Positions 1 to 5,190 of a DNA stretch of 5,195 nt are shown in pieces. Source of the stretch: Candidatus Auribacterota bacterium. Lineage in GTDB: Bacteria; Auribacterota; JAFGBW01; JAFGJP01. Position numbers and translations under genes: made by a program. The stretch covers positions 1 to 5,195 of the forward strand of contig JAFGJP010000183.1 in assembly GCA_016929035.1 (NCBI GenBank), written 5' to 3'. Under the pieces are notes generated by a model. The model saw nothing but the letters and a program-made list of their open reading frames with translations, had not been told where the DNA came from and did not search any database. Each line of letters opens with the position of its first letter. Position 1 is the stretch's first letter.

Positions 1-1248
1 GGATGGTGCCTGAACTACTTTTTTTATTCGTTCGACCTCAAGTGGGGCGCTGATACGCAGAACTTCTTTTTCAATAACTTTCTCGAGCTGAGCGACAGCC
101 CGACAAAATTCGGCGGAATACGGATGCCCATTTTTACGACCACTCTTTTTGTCTGGTTTGTCTGCTGGGTTATCTGCTACCGGGACGTCAGCCACGGCAT
201 TGAAAAGGCCTGCCTTGTCTTTATGCCGATTCTTTTCGGGCTGACGATCATACTCGTTATCTGGACGCTTACTCTCGACGGCGCTCCATCATCCATATGG
301 GAGCGCTATATCAAACCGGATTTCAGCAAGATCATTTTCTGGAGCACGGAAAAGCCCTTCTGGGATATCAAGTCGTGGAACTTCAATGTCTGGACAGACG
401 CCTTCAGCCAGATATTCTTCACGCTTTCTCTCGGCTTCGGGATCATGATCACTTACGCCAGCTATCTCCCGGAAAAAACGGATATAACAAAGAACGCTTA
501 TCTGACGTCTTTTATAAATTGCATTTATTCGCTTATCGCCGGAACGATCGTTTTTGGAACGATCGGCTTTATGGCCAAAGAGCAGGGGGTGGAGTTTGCC
601 GATGTCATCAAATCAGGACCGCAGCTGGCTTTTGTCGTCTATCCCAAGGCCATCTCCCTTTTGCCGTGGCTGAAGCAGGTTTTCGGCGCCATGTTCTTTC
701 TCGTCCTGGTGATCGCCGGCATTTCTTCAGGGATTTCTCTTATCGAGGCTTTTACCTGCGCTCTGACGGATAAGTTCAGCTGGAGCCGGAAAAAGACCGT
801 GACCATTGTCTGTTTTCTCGGCTTTTTGGGAAGCATTCTTTTTACCACCCGCTCAGGGCTTCTTCTTCTTGATATTGTCGACCATTTTGCCACAAACTAC
901 GGCCTGGTCGCCGGAGGTATTCTTGAGTGCGTTATTGTCGGATGGATTCTCAAGGCAAAGGTGCTCAGGAAGCATGTGAATGGGACAGGAGGAGTGAAAA
1001 TAAATATTATTTGGGATATCGCTGTCCGCTATATAACCCCGCTTGTCCTGGTTGTTCTTCTCTTTTTGTCAATAAAGACTGATCTCTCCAGAAATTACGG
1101 CGGTTATGACACTGATTCTCTCCTGATATTCGGCATTAACTGGATGCTTGTCTGCATGATTGCGGCCGTGGCTCTTACGTTTTATCCATGGCGGCCTGAA
1201 AGGCTGGAGAGAAAGCACAGGCCTGAGGAGGATGAGCTTTTAGTCTAA
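1..1248 (+). CDS. Sodium-coupled neurotransmitter:sodium symporter (NSS/SLC6, LeuT-fold) family transporter, 5'-truncated
   Basis: The reading frame is open from base 1, so the true start is upstream; 415 residues remain. The first visible residues (GWCLNYFFYSF) look like the end of TM3, so TM1, TM2 and their sodium-binding residues are missing. Residue numbers below count from base 1. TM4 is about 42-61, TM5 67-93, TM6 132-157 with the NSS signature QIFFTLSLGFG...TYASY, TM7 165-196, TM8 223-258 with AGISS at the LeuT Na2 site, TM9 264-286, TM10 287-318, TM11 339-360 and TM12 372-397. The loop after TM7 (ADVIKSGPQLAF..YP.A) resembles the same loop in GABA-type SLC6 carriers. Known family role: Na+-driven import of amino acids or related small molecules across the inner membrane. 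The substrate cannot be predicted. Ser177 sits where LeuT has Glu290, which suggests chloride dependence. The internal ATG at base 124 is not a credible start because conserved sequence continues upstream. Confidence 0.93.
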   Translation, partial: GWCLNYFFYSFDLKWGADTQNFFFNNFLELSDSPTKFGGIRMPIFTTTLFVWFVCWVICYRDVSHGIEKACLVFMPILFGLTIILVIWTLTLDGAPSSIWERYIKPDFSKIIFWSTEKPFWDIKSWNFNVWTDAFSQIFFTLSLGFGIMITYASYLPEKTDITKNAYLTSFINCIYSLIAGTIVFGTIGFMAKEQGVEFADVIKSGPQLAFVVYPKAISLLPWLKQVFGAMFFLVLVIAGISSGISLIEAFTCALTDKFSWSRKKTVTIVCFLGFLGSILFTTRSGLLLLDIVDHFATNYGLVAGGILECVIVGWILKAKVLRKHVNGTGGVKINIIWDIAVRYITPLVLVVLLFLSIKTDLSRNYGGYDTDSLLIFGINWMLVCMIAAVALTFYPWRPERLERKHRPEEDELLV

Positions 1249-1555
1249 AAGTTAATAGTTAACGGACAATAATTGATAGTTGGAAAAGGAACGCTTTGCG
1301 CTAATGATTGTAAAATTAACCATACCCGCCAGCTGTTGCTGGCAGGGTTTCGCCTTTGGCGGAGAGCACACAGCCCTGAACCACGATGGGTTCAGGGTGA
1401 ACAAAACCGTAAGACGTGGAATGAATTAAAAAGATTTTTACTATCACCTATGACCTGACACCTAGCTAAACTTATTCTGTTTTGAATCTGTAATTTTTGA
1501 GTTAGGATTGAGAATTTTTTCTTTGAAAAGGAAAGCTAATTTACATTAGAAACAA
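1249..1555. other. Convergent intergenic region without a credible gene
   Basis: About 300 bases separate the transporter stop from the shared terminator. The region begins with the short palindrome GTTAA-TAG-TTAAC (1251-1263), followed by a related AATTGATAGTT stretch. It then holds the stem-loop cluster at 1325-1397 (listed separately) and a short run of CACCT/GACCT/CACCT words near 1446-1463. The rest is AT-rich. A 61-codon open frame at 1273-1458 has no convincing ribosome binding site and runs through the hairpins, so I do not call it a gene. No tRNA, CRISPR array or insertion-sequence end was seen. Confidence 0.6.
1325..1397. repeat. Cluster of three adjacent stem-loops, possibly a REP-like element or structured RNA
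   Basis: Three inverted repeats lie side by side. The first is GCCAGC-TGTT-GCTGGC (1328-1343), which can extend with CCC/GGG across a one-base bulge. The second is CGCC-TTT-GGCG (1351-1361). The third is CCCTGAACC-ACGATG-GGTTCAGGG (1374-1397), a perfect 9-bp stem. Some arms can also pair across hairpins: CCGCCA (1326-1331) with TGGCGG (1357-1362), and CAGGG (1343-1347) with CCCTG (1374-1378). No good U-tract follows, so these are not typical terminators. They could be an intergenic repeat, a 3'-UTR structure of the transporter mRNA, or a small RNA. The pairing is seen directly; the role is unknown. Confidence 0.45.
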
Positions 1556-1581
1556 AAAAGGCGCCTTTTCAAGCGCCTTTT
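1556..1581. terminator. Bidirectional Rho-independent terminator between convergent genes
   Basis: AAAAGGCGC (1556-1564) pairs perfectly with GCGCCTTTT (1573-1581) around an 8-base loop. Read on the minus strand, the GC-rich stem ends in six T, 38 bases past the stop codon of the repeat gene at 1619-3250. Read on the plus strand, it ends in TTTTCT and can serve the transporter. The placement between two convergent genes fits a shared terminator. Confidence 0.85.
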
Positions 1582-1618
1582 CTGTCTTGCCTGCTGTTGC
1601 TGCTTGGGAAAAATCGGG

Positions 1619-3250
1619 TTACATTAACCCTTGTTCTGCGGCTATTTTATTGATTTTTCCTCGGGCTGCGACAGCAGGTTTCCAGAACCATCCCTTGGGG
1701 TCCCAGCATTGTGAATAGAAATATTTTTCAACAAGCGTCCTGTAAGCTTCAAGCGCCTTCTTGTATTCCTTCTTTCCAAGATGCGCTTCACCCATGATGA
1801 AGTAGCAAACCCCGACATCGTTAAGAGCCCATGCATCAAAGGCTTTTTCCTTGGGCAGATAGCTGCTAAGGCTGGATTGCTGTTCGTCGGCTAAGCTGGT
1901 ATAGAGCTGAATGCACTTTCTGCAGTACACAAGGACTTCGTCATAGTTTCCGGAATCAAGGGCGTTCCATGCTTTGACGGTCAGCGTCATGGATGTGTAA
2001 TCGCCAAAATCGATCCCGGTTTCCATAAGAAGCAGCTGGTCCTTGGCGCCTTCAGCAGGCTTCCAGAACCATCCCTGGGTATCCCAGCACTGAGCAAAAC
2101 TGTAGTTGTCGATGATCTTGTTGTACGCTTCTTTTGCCAGATCGTTTTTCCCCTGGATGTAGTAGGCTCGTCCCAGGATAAAAAGGCATGTGCCGACATC
2201 GTTGAGCGCAGGGTAGTCAAACTCTTTTCCTGACGCTGCGTAGTCTCCCTGCTTTTTCAGCGCAGACTGCATTTCTTTCGCTTTGTCGCCATAGAGCTCA
2301 AGGCACTTGTTGACATAAAGCTCGACGTCTTTGTACTTGCCTGTGCCCAGCGCTTCCCAGGCCCTGCTGACCAGCGTTTCAGATGATGCGTTGCCAAAGT
2401 CTATGCCTGTTTCAATGCTCTGGATCTCATTTTTCGCTCCCTGAGCGACTTTCCAGAACCATCCCTGTGTATCCCAGCACTGTCCAAACGAGTAGTCGTT
2501 GATAATGGTCTCAAAGACTTTTCTGGCTTCTTCGTTTTTTCCCAGAGCTTTCAGGGCCTTGCCTTTGATAAAAAGGCAGGTGGAAACATCGTTGAGCGCC
2601 CAGTAATCAAACGCTTTTTCCTTGGAGGCAAAATCTTTCAGGGTCTTCTGCATGTCTCTGGCCGTGGGGCCATAGAGCTCAAGGCATTTATCAGCGTAGA
2701 TTACAGCTTTTTCGTATTCTCCGGCATCAAGAGCTCCCCAGCCTTTGACAGTAAGCGTTTCAGAAGCATAGTTGCCGAAGTCCACGTTTTTTTCCATGCC
2801 GAGGATATGATCTTTCGCTGCTTCAGAGACTTTCCAGAACCATCCGCAGGGATCCCAGCACTGCGCATAGGTGTAGTTTTTGATAAGGTCTTCAAAGACT
2901 TTTTTAGCCTCGTCTTTTTTACCCTGTTCGCGAAGAGCCTTGCCTTTGATGAAAAGGCATGTGCCGACATCGTTGAGCGCCCAGTAGTTGTTGGCTTCGT
3001 CCTTTGGAGCGTGGTCTGTAAGAGACGCCTGCTGTTCCAGGGCTTTTTTGGAATAGAGGCTGAGGCATTTGTCGACATAGGCCGAGACAGCGTTGTAGTC
3101 TTTCAGCTGAAGGGCGTTCCACGCCTTTGCCGTCAGGGTTTTCGTTGTCGCGTCCCCGAAGTCATAATCCGCAGGCGCTCCGGCTATCGGAACGCTGAGC
3201 GCGACAGCGAAGACGAGACAAGTTAGTGTTTTTAATATACGTCGGTTCAT
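1619..3250 (-). CDS. Exported four-unit TPR-like repeat protein (QCWD-GWFW repeat), function unknown
   Basis: This 543-residue protein has a Sec signal peptide: MNRR, then a hydrophobic core, with likely cleavage after Ala27 (APA-DYD). Four tandem units follow, at residues 30-156, 157-283, 284-413 and 414-543; the third has a three-residue insertion near 335-342. Each unit starts with DFG(D/N), has a first TPR-like hairpin (T..(A/G)W.AL...Y......Y..KC(I/L).LY), then (W/P)ALNDVG.C.FI.G.A...GK..(E/L)A....., and ends QCWD..GWFWK(V/P). Three Cys recur per unit (KC, C in the ALNDV block, QC); extra ones are Cys135 and Cys443. No lipobox, catalytic domain or membrane anchor is visible, so a soluble periplasmic or secreted binding or scaffold role is likely. 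This is an inference from TPR biology. The start is set by AAGGAGGT six bases before ATG. It lies 109 bases downstream of its paralogue, behind its own operator. I do not recognise a named family with certainty. Confidence 0.92.
   Translation of the reverse strand: MNRRILKTLTCLVFAVALSVPIAGAPADYDFGDATTKTLTAKAWNALQLKDYNAVSAYVDKCLSLYSKKALEQQASLTDHAPKDEANNYWALNDVGTCLFIKGKALREQGKKDEAKKVFEDLIKNYTYAQCWDPCGWFWKVSEAAKDHILGMEKNVDFGNYASETLTVKGWGALDAGEYEKAVIYADKCLELYGPTARDMQKTLKDFASKEKAFDYWALNDVSTCLFIKGKALKALGKNEEARKVFETIINDYSFGQCWDTQGWFWKVAQGAKNEIQSIETGIDFGNASSETLVSRAWEALGTGKYKDVELYVNKCLELYGDKAKEMQSALKKQGDYAASGKEFDYPALNDVGTCLFILGRAYYIQGKNDLAKEAYNKIIDNYSFAQCWDTQGWFWKPAEGAKDQLLLMETGIDFGDYTSMTLTVKAWNALDSGNYDEVLVYCRKCIQLYTSLADEQQSSLSSYLPKEKAFDAWALNDVGVCYFIMGEAHLGKKEYKKALEAYRTLVEKYFYSQCWDPKGWFWKPAVAARGKINKIAAEQGLM
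1622..2011 (-). repeat. Repeat unit 4 (terminal) of the 543-residue protein
   Basis: Residues 414-543, ending shortly after QCWDPKGWFWKPA with no following DFG linker. It has an extra Cys443 beside Cys446 (YCRKC). It matches unit 4 of the paralogue better in its C-terminal part (FY.QCWDP.GWFWKPA) than it matches its own neighbours. Confidence 0.85.
2012..2401 (-). repeat. Repeat unit 3 of the 543-residue protein
   Basis: Residues 284-413. It is 130 residues long because of a three-residue insertion in the linker between its two helical hairpins (around 335-342). Trp of the YWALNDV motif is replaced by Pro here (YPALNDVGTC). Cys316, Cys355 and QCWDTQGWFWKPAE (387-400) are conserved. Confidence 0.85.
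2402..2782 (-). repeat. Repeat unit 2 of the 543-residue protein
   Basis: Residues 157-283, exactly 127 residues after unit 1. Cys189, YWALNDVSTC (216-225) and QCWDTQGWFWK (257-267) are the landmarks. It begins FGNYASETL, close to FGNYTSETL at the start of unit 2 of the neighbouring paralogue. Confidence 0.85.
2783..3163 (-). repeat. Repeat unit 1 of the 543-residue protein
   Basis: Residues 30-156, from DFGD to just before the next DFGN. Key residues are Trp44, Cys62, YWALNDVGTC (89-98) and QCWDPCGWFWK (130-140). The Cys at 135 inside the GWFW motif is unique to this copy. It shares an exact 29-base stretch with unit 3 (2952-2980 and 2181-2209). Confidence 0.85.
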
Positions 3251-3256
3251 TATTGT

Positions 3257-3264
3257 ACCTCCTT
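3257..3264 (-). promoter_or_regulatory. Strong ribosome binding site of the 1619-3250 gene
   Basis: On the minus strand AAGGAGGT is followed by ACAATA and then ATG. This is a near-perfect Shine-Dalgarno at ideal spacing, and it fixes the start codon at 3250. Confidence 0.9.
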
Positions 3265-3290
3265 TTAAGGTTTGATGTTTTAGCCGGGTT

Positions 3291-3308
3291 TATGCAACCG
3301 TTTGCATA
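3291..3308. promoter_or_regulatory. LacI/GalR-type operator upstream of the 1619-3250 gene
   Basis: TATGCAACCGTTTGCATA is an 18-base palindrome with one mismatched pair and a central CG, the usual shape of LacI/GalR, PurR and CcpA-family operators. It ends 40 bases before the start codon of the downstream gene on the minus strand. It shares the core TGCAAnCGTTTGCA with the site at 5177-5190. The regulator and effector cannot be named from this window. Confidence 0.7.
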
Positions 3309-3310
3309 TA

Positions 3311-3332
3311 CCTTAAAAAATTTTTCATAAGG
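3311..3332. other. AT-rich near-palindrome next to the operator, possible promoter region
   Basis: CCTTA and TAAGG flank an A6/T5 core, immediately upstream (minus-strand sense) of the operator at 3291-3308. Such an A/T tract could act as an UP element or bent DNA at the promoter of the 1619-3250 gene. I could not find a convincing -35/-10 pair: the best -10 candidate, CATAAA, overlaps the operator edge. The promoter role is an inference. Confidence 0.3.
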
Positions 3333-3359
3333 ATGATTCCCCAGCGGGATGGGCTGTCC

Positions 3360-5138
3360 TTATGTTGCCTGTTTTGGAAAGCTATCACCTCCTTCTTCGC
3401 ATAAGTGTTTAAGAGTTTTAAGTATAAGAGAGCCCTTGGCCCCGGCTGTTTTCAATATGAGCCAGGGGGTTTTTTTCTCGCTTCTCGAAGCGAGAATAGA
3501 CTGAATTTTTGATATCTCCGACTGAGCGCCGATGGCCGGCTTCCAGAACCATCCTCTCGGGTCCCAGCATTGAGCGTAGAAAAATTCATCTTTAAGCTTC
3601 TGAAAAGCGTTAAGGGCTTTTTCGAATTCGCTTTGTTGAAAGTAGATTTTTCCCAGGATAAAATAGCAGGTTCCGACATCGTTGAGCGCCCAGTAGTAGA
3701 ACGCTTCATTTTCCGGGGCAAAATCCCTGAGGCCTGACTGCTGCCGTACGGCTTCTCTTTCATAAAGAGAGATGCATTTGTTGATGTAGAAAAAAGCGGC
3801 GTCCATGTCGCCGACTTCATAAGATTTCCACGCGTTGATCGTAAGAGTCTGCGAGGTGTAGTCACCGAAATCGATACCCTGCTCGATCATGAGGACATGG
3901 TCTCTGGCTCCTTTTGCCACGCTCCAGAACCATCCTCTCGGATCCCAGCACTGAGCGTCTGGAAATCTTTTGGCAATATCCTCGTAGATCTTCTTTGCAT
4001 CATCGGACCGTCCCCGGTTGTAAAGCCCCTTGGCTTTGATGAAGTAGCAAGTGGCCACATCGTTGAGGGCCCAGTACTGATGAGCTGTTTCATCCTGGGG
4101 AACAGGGCTGCTCAGGGACTTCTGCTGTTCAAGAGCTTCTTCTTCATAAAGCTTTATACATTTGTCCGCATAGAATTCAAGATGCCTGTACTGGCCCTTG
4201 CTGAGCGCATTCCATGCTTTGGTCGCAAGGGTGGATGAGCGGTAGTCACCGAAATCAAGCCCTTCATTGATCATGAGTATCTGGTCTTTGGCTCCATCGG
4301 AGACGCTCCAGAACCAGCCGCCAATGTCCCAGCACTGCGCGTGCGGAAAATTGTCGACAATATACTTAAAAGTGTTTCTTGCTTCTTCTTTATGATCTGT
4401 GCTAAAAAGAATTTTTCCCTTGATGAAATAGCAGGTAGCCACATCGTTGAGCGCCCAGTACTGAAAAGCTGCTTTTCCGCGGGGAAGAGGGGAGCCTTTA
4501 AGACTCTTCTGCTGCTCTTTCGCTATCTTTTCATAAAGACTGATGCATTTATCGGCGTAGATAATAGCCGTATCATAATTTTCCGTGCTACAACAGTCCC
4601 AGGCACTTGTCGAGAGAGTCTCTGACGTATAGTTGCCAAAGTCGATATCGTTTTCCATCATGAGTAACTGGTCCCTGGCTCCGTCAGCGACCTTCCAAAA
4701 CCAGCCGCCTGTATCCCAGCACTGGGCAAAAGAGTAATTTTGAATAATGTCTTCAAAGACGTCTTTGGCCTCTTCTTCTTTTTTTTGTTCAACCAGCGCT
4801 CTTCCTTTGATAAAAAGGCAGGTAGCCACATCGTTGAGCGCCCAGTAGCTGAATGTCTCTTCTTTAGGAGGGAAGTCGCTCAGAGATCCCTGCTGCTCTC
4901 TGGCCTTATCTGAAAAAGATTTTATGCATTTATCTGCGTATTTTATGACAGAGTCATACTTTTTCTGTAAGAGTGCTCCCCAGGCGCTTGTAGTCAGCGA
5001 CCGGGATGAGCCTTCTCCAGTGCTTTGAACGGTCTGCGGCTTAATGAGAACGCGACGGACTTTTTTATCTGAGTAACCGTCATGCGATATGCTGAAGATT
5101 AAATACATAAAAAGCGTAATTAGGACTGTTTTTTTCAT
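3360..5138 (-). CDS. Exported four-unit TPR-like repeat protein with extra C-terminal tail, paralogue of the downstream gene
   Basis: This 592-residue protein has a signal peptide at 1-18 or 1-23 (MKKTVLITLFMYLIFSIS). A short basic, polar linker follows, then four units at about residues 44-165, 166-294, 295-422 and 423-548. Each carries the KC(I/L), YWALNDV(A/G)TC(L/Y)FI.(G/A)(K/R) and QCWD..GWFW(K/S) signatures. Units 2 and 3 read GWFWS instead of GWFWK. In these units a Phe-Pro precedes .AQCWD, the classic TPR proline position. Unit 1 lacks the leading DFG. Unit 2 has a Cys pair at 182-183. Residues 549-592 are a non-repeat tail with no counterpart in the paralogue. No enzyme domain is visible; periplasmic or secreted binding or scaffolding is inferred. 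A modest AGAGG lies six bases before ATG, and an operator lies 38 bases upstream. The function is not known to me. Confidence 0.9.
   Translation of the reverse strand: MKKTVLITLFMYLIFSISHDGYSDKKVRRVLIKPQTVQSTGEGSSRSLTTSAWGALLQKKYDSVIKYADKCIKSFSDKAREQQGSLSDFPPKEETFSYWALNDVATCLFIKGRALVEQKKEEEAKDVFEDIIQNYSFAQCWDTGGWFWKVADGARDQLLMMENDIDFGNYTSETLSTSAWDCCSTENYDTAIIYADKCISLYEKIAKEQQKSLKGSPLPRGKAAFQYWALNDVATCYFIKGKILFSTDHKEEARNTFKYIVDNFPHAQCWDIGGWFWSVSDGAKDQILMINEGLDFGDYRSSTLATKAWNALSKGQYRHLEFYADKCIKLYEEEALEQQKSLSSPVPQDETAHQYWALNDVATCYFIKAKGLYNRGRSDDAKKIYEDIAKRFPDAQCWDPRGWFWSVAKGARDHVLMIEQGIDFGDYTSQTLTINAWKSYEVGDMDAAFFYINKCISLYEREAVRQQSGLRDFAPENEAFYYWALNDVGTCYFILGKIYFQQSEFEKALNAFQKLKDEFFYAQCWDPRGWFWKPAIGAQSEISKIQSILASRSEKKTPWLILKTAGAKGSLILKTLKHLCEEGGDSFPKQAT
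3384..3394 (-). promoter_or_regulatory. Orphan Shine-Dalgarno-like sequence inside the gene tail
   Basis: The minus strand reads AAGGAGGTGAT, an 11-base match to the complement of the 16S rRNA 3' end, 14 codons before the stop of the 592-residue gene. No ATG follows at normal spacing. A GTG inside the site would open only a ~30-codon frame. It may help ribosome retention or re-initiation, or be fortuitous. Confidence 0.3.
3433..3476 (+). terminator. Terminator-like hairpin on the strand opposite the 592-residue gene
   Basis: CCCTTGGC (3433-3440) pairs with GCCAGGGG (3461-3468), including one G-T pair, and T7 follows at 3470-3476. A competing stem pairs CCCC.GGCT with AGCC.GGGG. On the plus strand this looks like a Rho-independent terminator, but no plus-strand gene ends here. 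It could stop antisense transcription or be chance structure in a G/C-rich coding tail. Confidence 0.3.
3495..3872 (-). repeat. Repeat unit 4 of the 592-residue protein
   Basis: Residues 423-548. Landmarks are FGDYTSQTLTINAW, Cys455, YWALNDVGTC (482-491) and FYAQCWDPRGWFWKPA (520-535). The opening matches FGDYTSMTLTVKAW in unit 4 of the paralogue, supporting position-by-position descent. Confidence 0.85.
3873..4256 (-). repeat. Repeat unit 3 of the 592-residue protein
   Basis: Residues 295-422. Landmarks are AWNAL (308-312), Cys327, YWALNDVATC (355-364), FPDAQCWDPRGWFWS (392-406) and the linker MIEQGIDFG. It is the copy closest to a canonical TPR at the Phe-Pro turn. Confidence 0.85.
4257..4643 (-). 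repeat. Repeat unit 2 of the 592-residue protein
   Basis: Residues 166-294. AWDCC (179-183) replaces the usual AWNAL, adding two Cys. A two-residue-longer linker (GSPLPRGKAA) lies before YWALNDVATC (227-236). It ends QCWDIGGWFWS, with Ser in place of the usual Lys. Confidence 0.85.
4644..5009 (-). repeat. Repeat unit 1 of the 592-residue protein
   Basis: Residues 44-165. The leading DFG is missing and replaced by a Ser/Gly-rich linker. Landmarks are SAWGAL (51-56), Cys71, YWALNDVATC (98-107) and QCWDTGGWFWK (139-149). C-terminal to this comes MMENDIDFGN, which starts unit 2. Confidence 0.85.
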
Positions 5139-5142
5139 GTAA

Positions 5143-5148
5143 GCCTCT
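5143..5148 (-). promoter_or_regulatory. Ribosome binding site of the 3360-5138 gene
   Basis: On the minus strand an AGAGG core lies about six bases before ATG at 5138. It is weaker than the AAGGAGGT of the downstream paralogue, so the two proteins may be made at different levels. Confidence 0.6.
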
Positions 5149-5176
5149 GCATGGTAGCAATATGGCCATTTTTATA

Positions 5177-5190
5177 TGCAAACGTTTGCA
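5177..5190. promoter_or_regulatory. LacI/GalR-type operator upstream of the 3360-5138 gene
   Basis: TGCAAACGTTTGCA is a perfect 14-base palindrome with a central CG. It fits the general LacI/GalR operator shape; E. coli PurR boxes and Gram-positive cre sites have closely similar cores. It lies 38 bases upstream of the start codon and is followed on the minus strand by TATAAAAA, a possible -10 region. Because it is at the window edge, it could also serve a divergent gene beyond base 5195. Confidence 0.75.

Larger units (their letters stand above)
3363..3494 (-). other. Non-repeat C-terminal tail of the 592-residue protein
   Basis: Residues 549-592 are a Lys/Leu-rich stretch (ASRSEKKTPWLILKTAGAK, then SLILKTLKHLC) with no repeat signature and no match in the paralogue, which stops about 12 residues after the last helix. 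The tail coding starts near an A7-C5 run (minus strand; plus-strand bases 3465-3476) and crosses a hairpin and a Shine-Dalgarno-like site. It may be a genuine extension, a lost stop codon, or a homopolymer frameshift. Confidence 0.6.

Noticed and set aside
297..773. 158-codon frame inside the transporter gene
   Set aside because: It is a shifted frame of the transporter coding sequence; the real frame carries NSS motifs throughout.
1325..1347. First hairpin as the transporter's own terminator
   Set aside because: Only three T follow the stem; the hairpin at 1556-1581 is a far better terminator.
1273..1458. 61-codon plus-strand open frame in the intergenic region
   Set aside because: It has no credible ribosome binding site, no recognisable protein motif, and runs through three hairpins; the composition looks non-coding.
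2807..3226. 139-codon plus-strand frame, and similar frames at 3897-4238 and 4341-4625
   Set aside because: They lie antisense to strongly supported repeat genes, recur because the repeats recur, and have no independent signals.
1619..5009. Repeated DNA blocks considered as a CRISPR array
   Set aside because: The repeats are ~380-390 bases apart, coding and in frame; they are protein repeats.
1619..5138. Multihaem cytochrome interpretation of the Cys-rich proteins
   Set aside because: No CXXCH haem-binding motifs are present.
5177..5190. Naming the operator as a PurR box or a cre site
   Set aside because: The core fits several LacI-family regulators equally well, and no regulator gene or purine gene is in the window.
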